Shown here one piece after another: positions 18,363 to 26,265 of a DNA stretch of 64,000 nucleotides; the stretch's first letter is position 1, and the number at the start of each line of letters is the position of its first letter. This stretch comes from Mucilaginibacter aquaedulcis (GTDB lineage Bacteria > Bacteroidota > Bacteroidia > Sphingobacteriales > Sphingobacteriaceae). The stretch is taken from positions 310,001 through 374,000 of the forward strand of contig NZ_JAUFPR010000001.1 of NCBI RefSeq assembly GCF_030409325.1, in the 5' to 3' direction. Position numbers and translations under genes: made by a program. The notes below the pieces were generated by a model that saw only the letters and a program-made list of their open reading frames with translations, had not been told where the DNA came from and did not search any database.

Positions 18363-20375
18363 ATGGAGATAGTTAACCCGGTAATGTCGTTGGCTTTAGA
18401 TTATGTAGAATCTACCAATACAGTGATTTTCCTGACAGGTAAAGCCGGAACTGGTAAAACCACGCTGTTGCAACGCATCAGGAAAAACTCTGCCAAGAAA
18501 ATGGTTGTGGTTGCCCCAACTGGCGTAGCAGCAATCAATGCCGGTGGCATGACCATCCATTCCTTTTTTCAGATCTCTTTCGGGCCGCTTATTCCGGCCG
18601 GCGATGCTAAACCCGAACTGCATTACAGCCCTGAGAAAAAAGAGCTGTTAGCCAATCTGGAGTTGTTAATTATTGATGAAGTAAGTATGGTTCGGCCCGA
18701 TGTACTTGATCATATCGACCTGATACTTCGTAATGTAAAGGAAAATAACTACCCATTTGGCGGCGTACAGGTATTACTCATTGGCGATCTGTCCCAGCTA
18801 AGCCCCATTATCCGCGATGAAGAATGGATGCTGCTGAGCCGGTACTATACAACACCTTACTTTTTCAGCAGTCAGGTAATGCAAAAAAGCGCCTATGTGC
18901 GCATCGAGCTCGATCATGTTTTCAGGCAAAAGGAACAAGCATTTGTCGACATTCTGAACGAAGTACGCAATCAAACCATCAGCCCCGAAAATCTGGAACT
19001 GTTGAATGCCCGGTATCAGCCCGGCTTCAGGCCAGCCAATGACGATCCTTATATTACACTTACCACCCACAACAGCATTGCCCAGCAAATTAACAATGAG
19101 TTTGTTGAGGCACTGCCCGGAAAGGAATTTGAGTTTAACGCCACTATACGCGGGGATTTCCCTAAGGATGCGTACCCTACCGAAACCAAACTAAAATTAA
19201 AGATAGGTGCCCAGGTTATGTTTGTAAAGAACGACAGCTCGGCCGAGAAAGTGTTTTACAACGGAAAGATAGGCACCATTACCCGGATAGAAGGTGATAC
19301 GGTTTTTGTAACATCGGGCAATGAGGGCAAGGAGATTGCTGTTGAGGCAATGGAGTGGACAAACATTAAATACCAGCTGGCCGATGAGCAGATAAGCGAA
19401 ACCAATGCAGGTAGCTTTGCCCAGATACCCTTAAAACTTGCCTGGTCAATCACCATACATAAAAGCCAGGGACTAAGTTTCGACAAAGCCATTATTGATG
19501 TTAGCGAAGCCTTTACACATGGGCAGGCGTACGTGGCATTAAGCAGGTGCAGGAGCCTTTCGGGCATGGTGCTTCGTAACCCGATAGCAGCTCATAATAT
19601 TATAGGCGATCCGGCTGTGGCGCATTTCAATCAGCAAGCTAAAAACATCAGGCCCAACCAGGAACAACTGAAACAAGACCAGGAACTTTACCGGCAATTC
19701 CTGCTTGCCGAGCTATTTACGTTCAACGGCTTAAAGAAAAGAAACAACCTATTTAAAGAACTGGTTCCGGAACTTGCCGCGGAGGTACTGGATGTTGCTG
19801 ATAAATTTGTTAAGCAGTTAAGCACCTTTGGCACCGAACGCATACAGAAGGCGGCATTATATTTTCATGAGAAATTAAAAACAGCCGCCGAAAGCCTACA
19901 CCGCCAATTACCGGTGATGATCGGGCAATCGAAAGAAAAGGCTGCAAAAGCCGACCAGCTTTTGCAATGGATCATGATGAGGATAAGCCTTATGGAACAT
20001 TTTGCCCTGGAAAGTTTTACAACCGCAAATTATCTCGAACTTAAAAAGAAAGCCCGTGCCGAGTCGGCTGCGGACCAATCCAGATCGTATGTTAAAGCAC
20101 TGAATGCCAAACCCAATGAAGAACTTTTTAACCAACTGATGATCTGGCGGGTTATGGAAGCAGAAAAAAGCGGCATCATGCCTAATATGATGCTCTCTGA
20201 AAATACCATGGCTGCAATTGCCGAAAAACTCCCCCCTACCCTTAAAGCACTTGGCGCAATAAAAGGTGTGGGGCAACAAAAAGCATTACAATATGGGCAG
20301 GAGTTGATTGCCATGATCCGTTCATACCAACAGGAACTTCAAGGGCCCGGCACCGAACAGGTAAGTTTATTTTAA
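18363..20375 (+). CDS. Pif1/RecD-like superfamily 1 helicase with HRDC-like C-terminus
   Basis: This 670-residue protein starts with an AAA/helicase core: Walker A TGKAGTGKTTLL, the AINAGGMTIHSFF segment, Walker B LLIIDEVSMVR and the LIGDLSQLSP motif of Pif1-type enzymes. Motifs V and VI are seen in AWSITIHKSQGLSFDKAI and YVALSRCRSL. The C-terminal third is helical and ends in LGAIKGVGQQKALQYGQELIAMI, an HRDC or helix-hairpin-helix-like DNA-binding segment. It is expected to unwind DNA 5' to 3', as the family does. It ends six bases from the converging MarR-like gene, with no terminator between. Confidence 0.9.
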   Translation: MEIVNPVMSLALDYVESTNTVIFLTGKAGTGKTTLLQRIRKNSAKKMVVVAPTGVAAINAGGMTIHSFFQISFGPLIPAGDAKPELHYSPEKKELLANLELLIIDEVSMVRPDVLDHIDLILRNVKENNYPFGGVQVLLIGDLSQLSPIIRDEEWMLLSRYYTTPYFFSSQVMQKSAYVRIELDHVFRQKEQAFVDILNEVRNQTISPENLELLNARYQPGFRPANDDPYITLTTHNSIAQQINNEFVEALPGKEFEFNATIRGDFPKDAYPTETKLKLKIGAQVMFVKNDSSAEKVFYNGKIGTITRIEGDTVFVTSGNEGKEIAVEAMEWTNIKYQLADEQISETNAGSFAQIPLKLAWSITIHKSQGLSFDKAIIDVSEAFTHGQAYVALSRCRSLSGMVLRNPIAAHNIIGDPAVAHFNQQAKNIRPNQEQLKQDQELYRQFLLAELFTFNGLKKRNNLFKELVPELAAEVLDVADKFVKQLSTFGTERIQKAALYFHEKLKTAAESLHRQLPVMIGQSKEKAAKADQLLQWIMMRISLMEHFALESFTTANYLELKKKARAESAADQSRSYVKALNAKPNEELFNQLMIWRVMEAEKSGIMPNMMLSENTMAAIAEKLPPTLKALGAIKGVGQQKALQYGQELIAMIRSYQQELQGPGTEQVSLF

Positions 20376-20381
20376 ACTATC

Positions 20382-21062
20382 TTATACCAATTTTCCAGCG
20401 TGTTTGGTCAGATCGTTTTTGCTTTTAATGGTTTTATGTTCGTGATGATAATAGTGGAAGTTCTCTAACTTTTGTAACAGGTAGCGAAGTGTAAACTTTT
20501 CGGCAGATGATAATTCGCCGCTTACCATTTTACTTACTTTGTTCATGTCCTGAAAAACACGGTACAACAACTCCTTACCTTCGGCTGTTATGGCTACGCG
20601 TTTGGTTCTCTTGTCATTTTCATCATCCCATTGTTGTATCAACCCGGCCTGCAGCAAACGGCTGATCACCTCCGTACCAGAGGGCTTTTCCTGCAGGTTC
20701 CGGCTTATCAGTTCACTTCTGGATAAGCTTTCATGCGTAAGCAAAATAGCCAAACCGGTAAAATCCTCTGCCGAACGCAGTGCAGTGCCATCCAGCGCCT
20801 TTTTGATGTAGAACTTGGCATAGCGACTCATGTAAATAAATAGCCTGGCAATGCTGTTATCCAGCTGATAGGCCATTTGTTGTGCTTGTTGTTCTTGCTC
20901 ACCGAAACGAACATCAGCTGTGGTATCAGCATCCTGCTGTTCCTGAAGGTGGCTCACCAAAAAGCCGGCAAAGTCTGTGAGGGTTGGCGCAAGGCCCTCA
21001 CCTTCCTGTTCAAATTTTTCAACAAGGTCAAGTAGTTCGCGTACCAACTGGTATGATTTCAT
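20382..21062 (-). CDS. MarR-like winged-helix regulator
   Basis: This 226-residue protein has a longer N-terminus than typical MarR proteins (about 150). The winged-helix part fits well: FTGLAILLTHESLSRSELISRNLQEKPSGTEVISRLLQAGLIQQWDDENDKRTKRVAITAEGKELL, with the wing DDENDKRTKRV. About 90 mostly helical residues precede it. It is the last gene of a probable minus-strand set crtB-idi-DUF2236-marR, ten bases after the DUF2236 gene. It may repress that set through the large palindrome upstream of crtB; this is inference. The ligand is unknown. Confidence 0.85.
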   Translation of the reverse strand: MKSYQLVRELLDLVEKFEQEGEGLAPTLTDFAGFLVSHLQEQQDADTTADVRFGEQEQQAQQMAYQLDNSIARLFIYMSRYAKFYIKKALDGTALRSAEDFTGLAILLTHESLSRSELISRNLQEKPSGTEVISRLLQAGLIQQWDDENDKRTKRVAITAEGKELLYRVFQDMNKVSKMVSGELSSAEKFTLRYLLQKLENFHYYHHEHKTIKSKNDLTKHAGKLV

Positions 21063-21072
21063 TAATTAAATA

Positions 21073-22116
21073 TTATCGGTGTAACTTGTGATAAGCATTT
21101 TTATAGGCAATCTGTGGCTTGAGGCCGGGTTTCAGATCCTGCCACAAACTTAACATTCTGATCAGGCGCAGTTTGTCCTGACTTAATTCGGGCGTATCTA
21201 TTGCCAGTATAGCTGCAATTTCATTGCCGAGCAAATGTTTCATCAATCCTAATACATCCCTTGGATTTTGTCCAGCTTCTTTAGCCGCTTCAGAGAACAG
21301 AGCAGTCAATGATTCCATTAACTCCTGCCCTTGCTCAGATGCCTCAAACTGCCTGGTACGGATGGCGCTTTCAAGATCCCGGATAGCGTGAATATCTGCC
21401 GGAAGTAGTCCCTGGTTTATGCCAAGCAAGCTCCCGATCACGTTCCAGAGGTGCAGGAATCCTTCTTGCTCCCCAGGTTCAACAGTATAACCAAGCTTGC
21501 GCAAACCTCTAATAACTATTAATGAAAAAGCGATGTTGGTACCGGCCATGTCTTCCTGGTTAACCGGCATTCCCCAGGTTATATCCCATTTGCCGCCTTT
21601 TTGTACATAGTGGCGGGCGGCGGCGTGTATCAACCGCACTTTTAATATGCTGGCAAACCCCTTTCCTCCAAAATCAAATGCCCCCGGAGCCATGGTTTCC
21701 CACACAAACTCACCGGTTTCGCGCAAACGCTTATCGGCATCAGAGCGCAGTCTTTCTGATAAATAAAGCACCATAGCCCCGTTTGCGGCAGCGTAACAAT
21801 AAGGTAATGAAAGCAGGCCTAATAAATTCATGATAGCCTTTGCATGGCCCGCAAAAAAAACTGAACCTGCTGCCATCAGTTTCAAATTAGCCCATTGAGG
21901 CAGTGCAGTTGCTTCGTTAATAAAGTTATGTCCGGGATAAAACCCGGCAAATTCTTTTATTTGCTCATTAAAGTTAAGTGTGCTTAGTTTTTGAAACAGC
22001 GCTTGTTTTTGAATGGTATCTTTAAATATCTGTTGTATAAATACATCAGCAAGTGGGTCGCAGACCATCCGTTGTGTATTTAAAAAATCATCATTAAAAA
22101 CACCTGTGTAAAGCAT
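21073..22116 (-). CDS. DUF2236 / MpaB-Lcp-like oxygenase
   Basis: This 347-residue protein carries the patterns of the DUF2236 family: VRLIHAAARHYVQKGG and the later PVNQEDMAGTNIAFSLIVIRG, with conserved Arg/His and QED residues. The family includes fungal MpaB', which cleaves a farnesyl chain, and bacterial latex-clearing protein Lcp, a heme b dioxygenase that splits polyisoprene. No signal peptide is visible, so it should act in the cytoplasm or at the inner membrane. It lies between idi (78 bases) and a MarR-like gene (10 bases), a context that favours an isoprenoid or carotenoid substrate; this is inference. Confidence 0.85.
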   Translation of the reverse strand: MLYTGVFNDDFLNTQRMVCDPLADVFIQQIFKDTIQKQALFQKLSTLNFNEQIKEFAGFYPGHNFINEATALPQWANLKLMAAGSVFFAGHAKAIMNLLGLLSLPYCYAAANGAMVLYLSERLRSDADKRLRETGEFVWETMAPGAFDFGGKGFASILKVRLIHAAARHYVQKGGKWDITWGMPVNQEDMAGTNIAFSLIVIRGLRKLGYTVEPGEQEGFLHLWNVIGSLLGINQGLLPADIHAIRDLESAIRTRQFEASEQGQELMESLTALFSEAAKEAGQNPRDVLGLMKHLLGNEIAAILAIDTPELSQDKLRLIRMLSLWQDLKPGLKPQIAYKNAYHKLHR

Positions 22117-22194
22117 GGTTCACGAGGTTTTTAGGTTTATTAAAGATAGGTCAATATTGTTACTGACATCCCAATCTGCCTTTAAATTTCACAA

Positions 22195-22758
22195 TTATTC
22201 GGGCTGATACCTGAATTGTTGATCAGGGAATATTTTAAAATAAGCTTCCACCACACGATCAAAGCATATTTTTAACCATTCGGTATAATTATCAGGGCTG
22301 TTTTGCATATCGGCAGCCAACTCATCCATATCCTGGTAACAGTAAGCCGAAACCTCGTCGGGATTGGGTGTGGGCTGATCATTTGAGATACCGAAAAAAA
22401 CATGGTCAAATTCGTGTTCAATAATTTGCCCCTGCATTTCGGCACGGTAAGTAAAGTTAAACATCTGGATAAGGTTGCAGCTCAGACCCATTTCTTCATG
22501 CAGCCTGCGATGAGCGGCCTCTTCCGTTTTCTCGCCCGGCCTCGGGTGACTACAGCAGGTATTTGTCCATTTTCCGGCAGAGTGATACTTATTTGCCGCC
22601 CTGCGTTGTAGCAGAAGCCTGCCATCACCCGTGAAAACAAATACAGAGAAAGCCCTGTGCAGCTGGCCCGAGTAATGCACTTCTGCCTTACCCGCAGTAC
22701 CAATTTGCCGGTCTTGCTCGTCAACCAGTATCAACATATCATCTGTAACCACACTCAT
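22195..22758 (-). CDS. idi: Isopentenyl-diphosphate delta-isomerase, type I
   Basis: The start at 22758 gives 187 residues. It is set by a 4-base ATGA overlap with the end of crtB (22755), a clear sign of coupled translation; an ATG at 22803 also lies in frame but would overlap crtB far more. The Nudix-like fold shows LLQRRAANKYHSAGKWTNTC, the CSHP motif with the metal/active-site Cys, and RRLHEEMG. The enzyme interconverts isopentenyl and dimethylallyl diphosphate, the C5 units for carotenoids, quinones and sterol-like lipids. Its pairing with phytoene synthase marks a carotenoid role. Confidence 0.95.
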   Translation of the reverse strand: MSVVTDDMLILVDEQDRQIGTAGKAEVHYSGQLHRAFSVFVFTGDGRLLLQRRAANKYHSAGKWTNTCCSHPRPGEKTEEAAHRRLHEEMGLSCNLIQMFNFTYRAEMQGQIIEHEFDHVFFGISNDQPTPNPDEVSAYCYQDMDELAADMQNSPDNYTEWLKICFDRVVEAYFKIFPDQQFRYQPE

Positions 22759-23591
22759 AATAAACCCATTTGAAAACGAACAACTGAGCCGCACATCAAC
22801 CATAGTTTATGACCGTTGGAGATCCTGACCCTTTCGGTCATCACCCTTTCTGGTTGCAGGCGGGTAAGCTTGTGAAATAATTTTTTATAATATACATACG
22901 CCAGATAAACACCTCTCCTGGAAGAGCCTGGCAACTGTTTAATGCCGGTTAATGCCTCTGCAAATTCCAGCCTTATCTCTCGCTCTATCACCTGTTTATC
23001 CGCGTCTGTAAATCTATCCATATCTATACCGGGAAAATAGCTCCGGTTCAACTCATTATAATCAGCATTGATATCGCGTAAAAAATTCACCTTCTGAAAA
23101 GCCGAACCCAGTTTCATTGCCGGTTGTTTTAACTGCTCAAACAATTGTGTATGGGTATGTGTAAATACGCGTAAACACATGAGGCCCACTACCTGTGCAG
23201 AACCTAAAACGTATTCATCGTACTTTTCGCGTGTGTAATCCTGCAAATGCAGATCCATTTCCATGCTGTTAAAAAACTGCAGGATAAGTTCATGATCTAT
23301 ATTATACTTTCTAACGGCATGCTGAAAAGCATTCAATACCGGGTTAAGACTTATGCCAATTTCAATAGCCTTGAAACAATCGGCCTTAAACTCAGCAAGT
23401 AACACGGCCTTGTCATGATCATGAAAACTATCAACAATTTCATCAGCAAGCCTTACAAAACCATAAATTGCGTAAACAGGTTCACGCAACTCGTGCCCCA
23501 GAAACCTGATACCGAGGGAGAAGCTGGTGCTGTAATGTTTTGTGGTTGCTTTACTGCATTTGGCCGATAACTGATCAAACTTTTGTTTCAT
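22755..23591 (-). CDS. crtB: Phytoene/squalene synthase family protein, probable phytoene synthase
   Basis: Starting at 23591 the protein has 278 residues (MKQKFDQLSAKCSKATTKHYSTSF). Both aspartate-rich motifs for Mg-diphosphate binding are present: DEIVD in YGFVRLADEIVD and NFLRDINADY. GSAQVVGLMCLRVF and FQKVNFLRD fit the family. Phytoene synthase joins two geranylgeranyl diphosphates head-to-head; squalene or diapophytoene synthesis cannot be excluded. No desaturase (crtI) lies in the window. Its stop overlaps the idi start by four bases. A large inverted repeat lies 51 bases upstream. Confidence 0.92.
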   Translation of the reverse strand: MKQKFDQLSAKCSKATTKHYSTSFSLGIRFLGHELREPVYAIYGFVRLADEIVDSFHDHDKAVLLAEFKADCFKAIEIGISLNPVLNAFQHAVRKYNIDHELILQFFNSMEMDLHLQDYTREKYDEYVLGSAQVVGLMCLRVFTHTHTQLFEQLKQPAMKLGSAFQKVNFLRDINADYNELNRSYFPGIDMDRFTDADKQVIEREIRLEFAEALTGIKQLPGSSRRGVYLAYVYYKKLFHKLTRLQPERVMTERVRISNGHKLWLMCGSVVRFQMGLL

Positions 23592-23641
23592 TAATTGCAA
23601 TATCGCATTTTTTTGACATAGTATAATAACATTCAATTAAA

Positions 23642-23673
23642 TTAATTATTGTATGTTTTAATACAATAATTAA
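23642..23673 (-). promoter_or_regulatory. 13-bp perfect inverted repeat before crtB
   Basis: TTAATTATTGTAT and its exact reverse complement are separated by six bases, 51 bases before the crtB start. It is AT-rich and has no T run, which argues for an operator over a terminator. The size and position suit a dimeric MarR- or MerR-type regulator; the MarR-like gene at 20382-21062 is the nearest candidate. Confidence 0.55.
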
Positions 23674-23798
23674 CCAAATAGATAGGTTTTACATACTAAT
23701 TATGAACGCTAACTCATGCATAATTAATATAATCAACACAATTACGTGTTAATTGGGGCATCAGATTTAGGCTTACCATCAATATCCATCATAAAAAG

Positions 23799-23832
23799 AA
23801 CAAGCCCAGAAAGCACCTTTCTGAGCCTGTTT
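23799..23832 (-). terminator. Terminator of the Gfo/Idh/MocA gene
   Basis: A 15-bp stem with two mismatches and a 3-base loop lies 26 bases after the stop at 23859. On the minus strand it is followed by TTCTTTTTA, an adequate T run. Confidence 0.8.
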
Positions 23833-23858
23833 AAAAATTAATAACAGCTTATCAGCTA

Positions 23859-24977
23859 TCAAACTTTAATTTCAACTTTTTGACCACTTTTAACCGCCTG
23901 GTAAATGGCATCAATAATTTTCAGATCTCTTACCCCTTCTTCACCATCTACAGGTACAACTGGCTGTTTCCCCTCAAAAATAATTCCGGCCATCTCATCC
24001 ATCTGAACAGCCTGGTGAATAGTTACGGGCTGGTTAAGCTCGCCTTTGTGTGTTCGGCCTTTGATGGGGCCATAATTTGTGGAGGGCTGCATTTCGGCAA
24101 ATCCTTTCTCGCCATCAAGAAAGAACCGGTCGAGGTTATTCATATTATAGGTTGATAAGCACGAGGCCACGGCACCGCTTGGAAAGCCAAACTGAAACTG
24201 GATGGTTTCATCAACCCCCTCCTTAAACTTTTCATGATCTGTTTTAGTTTCCTGCGCAGTAACCCAAACAGGTTCTTCGCCGGTCATATACCTGGAGCCA
24301 TTAATGGCATAGATTCCAATATCCATAATTGAGCCGCCTCCTGATAGTTGTTTATTCAACCGCCATTGTTTCGGATCACCAATAGGGAAACCACATTGCC
24401 CCTGAAAAAACATGATCTTACCGAACTCACCGCTTTGCCTCATCCGGATAACCTCCAATGTTTTAGGTTCAAAATGCATACGATAGCCTACCAGCAATTT
24501 TACGTTGGCTTTTTTACAGGCATCAACCATTTCCTGCCCCTGCTGCGCATTTACCGACATAGGTTTTTCGCAAATGGCATGTTTACCTGCTTTAGCCACA
24601 CGTATTACCTGGTCATGATGCAAGGCATTTGGGGTAATTACATACACGGCATCAATATCAGGGTTGTTTTTGATGTTATCGAAATTTTCGTAGTTATAGC
24701 AGTTTTTAGCGGGGATGCCGTACTTGGTTTGCCAGTCTTTAATTTTTGAGGGTGTACCACTAATTACCCCTACCAATTTAGCCTTGGTACATGATTGCAT
24801 AGCTTCGGCAACACGCGTTCCGTAGCTGCCCAAACCCATAATGGCTACCCTTAACACTTTACCATCATATGGTTTTTCATGTTGTACAGGATTATTTGCC
24901 CAGCCCGAAAGCGGTGTTAAATGCAGTGCCAGGGCAGATAGCCCCAATTTTTGTAAAAAGTCGCGGCGTGAATTCAT
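23859..24977 (-). CDS. Tat-exported Gfo/Idh/MocA-family oxidoreductase
   Basis: The start at 24977 gives 372 residues beginning MNSRRDFLQKLGLSALALHL, a twin-arginine (Tat) signal; an earlier in-frame ATG at 25034 would bury it. The NAD(P)-binding fold shows VAIMGLGSYGTRVAEAM and the family's EKPMSVNAQQG with the catalytic-region Lys. This group includes glucose-fructose oxidoreductase and sugar dehydrogenases, and Tat export fits a protein that folds with its cofactor before transport. It is divergent from the aldolase gene and ends in its own terminator. The sugar substrate is unknown. Confidence 0.92.
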   Translation of the reverse strand: MNSRRDFLQKLGLSALALHLTPLSGWANNPVQHEKPYDGKVLRVAIMGLGSYGTRVAEAMQSCTKAKLVGVISGTPSKIKDWQTKYGIPAKNCYNYENFDNIKNNPDIDAVYVITPNALHHDQVIRVAKAGKHAICEKPMSVNAQQGQEMVDACKKANVKLLVGYRMHFEPKTLEVIRMRQSGEFGKIMFFQGQCGFPIGDPKQWRLNKQLSGGGSIMDIGIYAINGSRYMTGEEPVWVTAQETKTDHEKFKEGVDETIQFQFGFPSGAVASCLSTYNMNNLDRFFLDGEKGFAEMQPSTNYGPIKGRTHKGELNQPVTIHQAVQMDEMAGIIFEGKQPVVPVDGEEGVRDLKIIDAIYQAVKSGQKVEIKV

Positions 24978-25082
24978 AAAGCTTGTTTTTTTATAGGTTG
25001 GTTTATGATTACAATTTACAATTTTCTTGTGCAAATTGTTGATTTACATGACATTTTTTATTGATTTAAGTTCATAAATTAG

Positions 25083-25102
25083 TAATGAAAATCCTTTCAT
25101 TA
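25083..25102 (+). promoter_or_regulatory. Palindrome in the divergent oxidoreductase/aldolase promoter region
   Basis: TAATGAAA and TTTCATTA are perfect reverse complements around a 4-base centre. The site lies 68 bases before the aldolase start and 105 bases before the oxidoreductase start, so one bound protein could affect both genes. Confidence 0.4.
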
Positions 25103-25170
25103 TAATGACAAACAAAGCTCCGTTCAGTAATGTTTTTTAGCACAATTAAACTACTCATAAACTACTCACA

Positions 25171-26190
25171 ATGGATAAGCAATCACTCAGAAATATAGCC
25201 CAACGGCTTATGGATGGCGACAAGGGTCTTTTAGCCATGGACGAAAGTATAGCTACCTGCAATAAACGCTTTGCAGAAGCTGGCATACCGCAAACCGAAG
25301 AATACCGCAGAAAATATCGTGAAATGATAGTTACCACGCCTGATCTTGGCGAATGTATAAGCGGTGCCATACTATTTGATGAAACCACCAAACAAGCGGC
25401 AGATGATGGTACGCCGTTTATTGACCTTTTGGTAAAAGGAGGCATTATACCGGGTATTAAGCTTGATGAGGGTGCTAAAAGCCAGCCAGCTTTTCCGGGT
25501 GAAAAGGTGACTGAAGGATTAGATGGCTTACGTGAAAGGTTAAAAGTTTATGCTGTTCAAGGATTAAAATTTGCCAAATGGCGTGCTGTGATAACCATTG
25601 CTGAGGATACCCCTACTGATGGCAGTATTTACGCGAATGCCCATGCACTGGCCCGTTATGCGGCCCTTTGCCAGGAAGCCGGACTTGTACCCATTGTTGA
25701 GCCCGAAGTACTGATGGATGGCAGCCACACTATTGAACGCTGCTTTGAAGTAACAGAACGTGTATTGCACATTGTATTTGAAGTACTGATACAGCAACGC
25801 ATTTACCTGGAAGGAATGATATTGAAACCAAACATGGTAGTTTCAGGGCTGCTGGCACCGGTACAGGCTGATGCCGAGGAGGTAGCCGATGCCACTGTAC
25901 AATGTTTACTGCGCTGTGTGCCTGCCGCCGTACCCGGAGTAGCTTTTTTATCGGGCGGACAAGCAGCTCAGGATGCAAGCGCTCACCTGAACGCCATGCA
26001 TATCAAATACAAGGATAAACTGCCATGGGCGCTTACTTTCTCATTTGCGCGTGCCGTTCAGCAACCTGCAATGGAGTACTGGGCCGGCAAGGAAGAAAAT
26101 GTGGCAGTGGCCCAGCAGCTGCTTTATAAACGTGCCAGCATTAATAACGCGGCTCGCAGAGGTGAATACACTCCGGCTATTGAAGCATAG
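25171..26190 (+). CDS. Class I fructose-bisphosphate aldolase
   Basis: This 339-residue protein is a class I (Schiff-base) aldolase of the animal-like type: GLLAMDESIATCNKRF, GILFDET-like GAILFDETTKQ, and EGMILKPNMV with Lys219 as the Schiff-base lysine, followed by VAFLSGGQ. It cleaves fructose 1,6-bisphosphate to dihydroxyacetone phosphate and glyceraldehyde 3-phosphate in glycolysis, and works in reverse in gluconeogenesis. It is monocistronic, with a terminator 23 bases after the stop. The divergent promoter region carries a 20-bp palindrome. No metal is needed, unlike class II enzymes. Confidence 0.95.
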   Translation: MDKQSLRNIAQRLMDGDKGLLAMDESIATCNKRFAEAGIPQTEEYRRKYREMIVTTPDLGECISGAILFDETTKQAADDGTPFIDLLVKGGIIPGIKLDEGAKSQPAFPGEKVTEGLDGLRERLKVYAVQGLKFAKWRAVITIAEDTPTDGSIYANAHALARYAALCQEAGLVPIVEPEVLMDGSHTIERCFEVTERVLHIVFEVLIQQRIYLEGMILKPNMVVSGLLAPVQADAEEVADATVQCLLRCVPAAVPGVAFLSGGQAAQDASAHLNAMHIKYKDKLPWALTFSFARAVQQPAMEYWAGKEENVAVAQQLLYKRASINNAARRGEYTPAIEA

Positions 26191-26212
26191 TCTTTAAATC
26201 ATATATAAAAAC

Positions 26213-26247
26213 AAAAAGAGCTGCAGTTAATGATTGCAGCTCTTTTT
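26213..26247. terminator. Bidirectional terminator between aldolase and GH36 genes
   Basis: A perfect 13-bp stem (AAAAAGAGCTGCA / TGCAGCTCTTTTT) with a 9-base loop lies between two converging stops. A and T runs on the two sides let it work on both strands. Confidence 0.92.
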
Positions 26248-26265
26248 GTATACGCAGGGCTAGGC

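Noticed and set aside
18363..18396. Promoter-like TATTTTCG before the helicase
   Set aside because: One mismatch to the -7 box, and no TTG at a usable distance.
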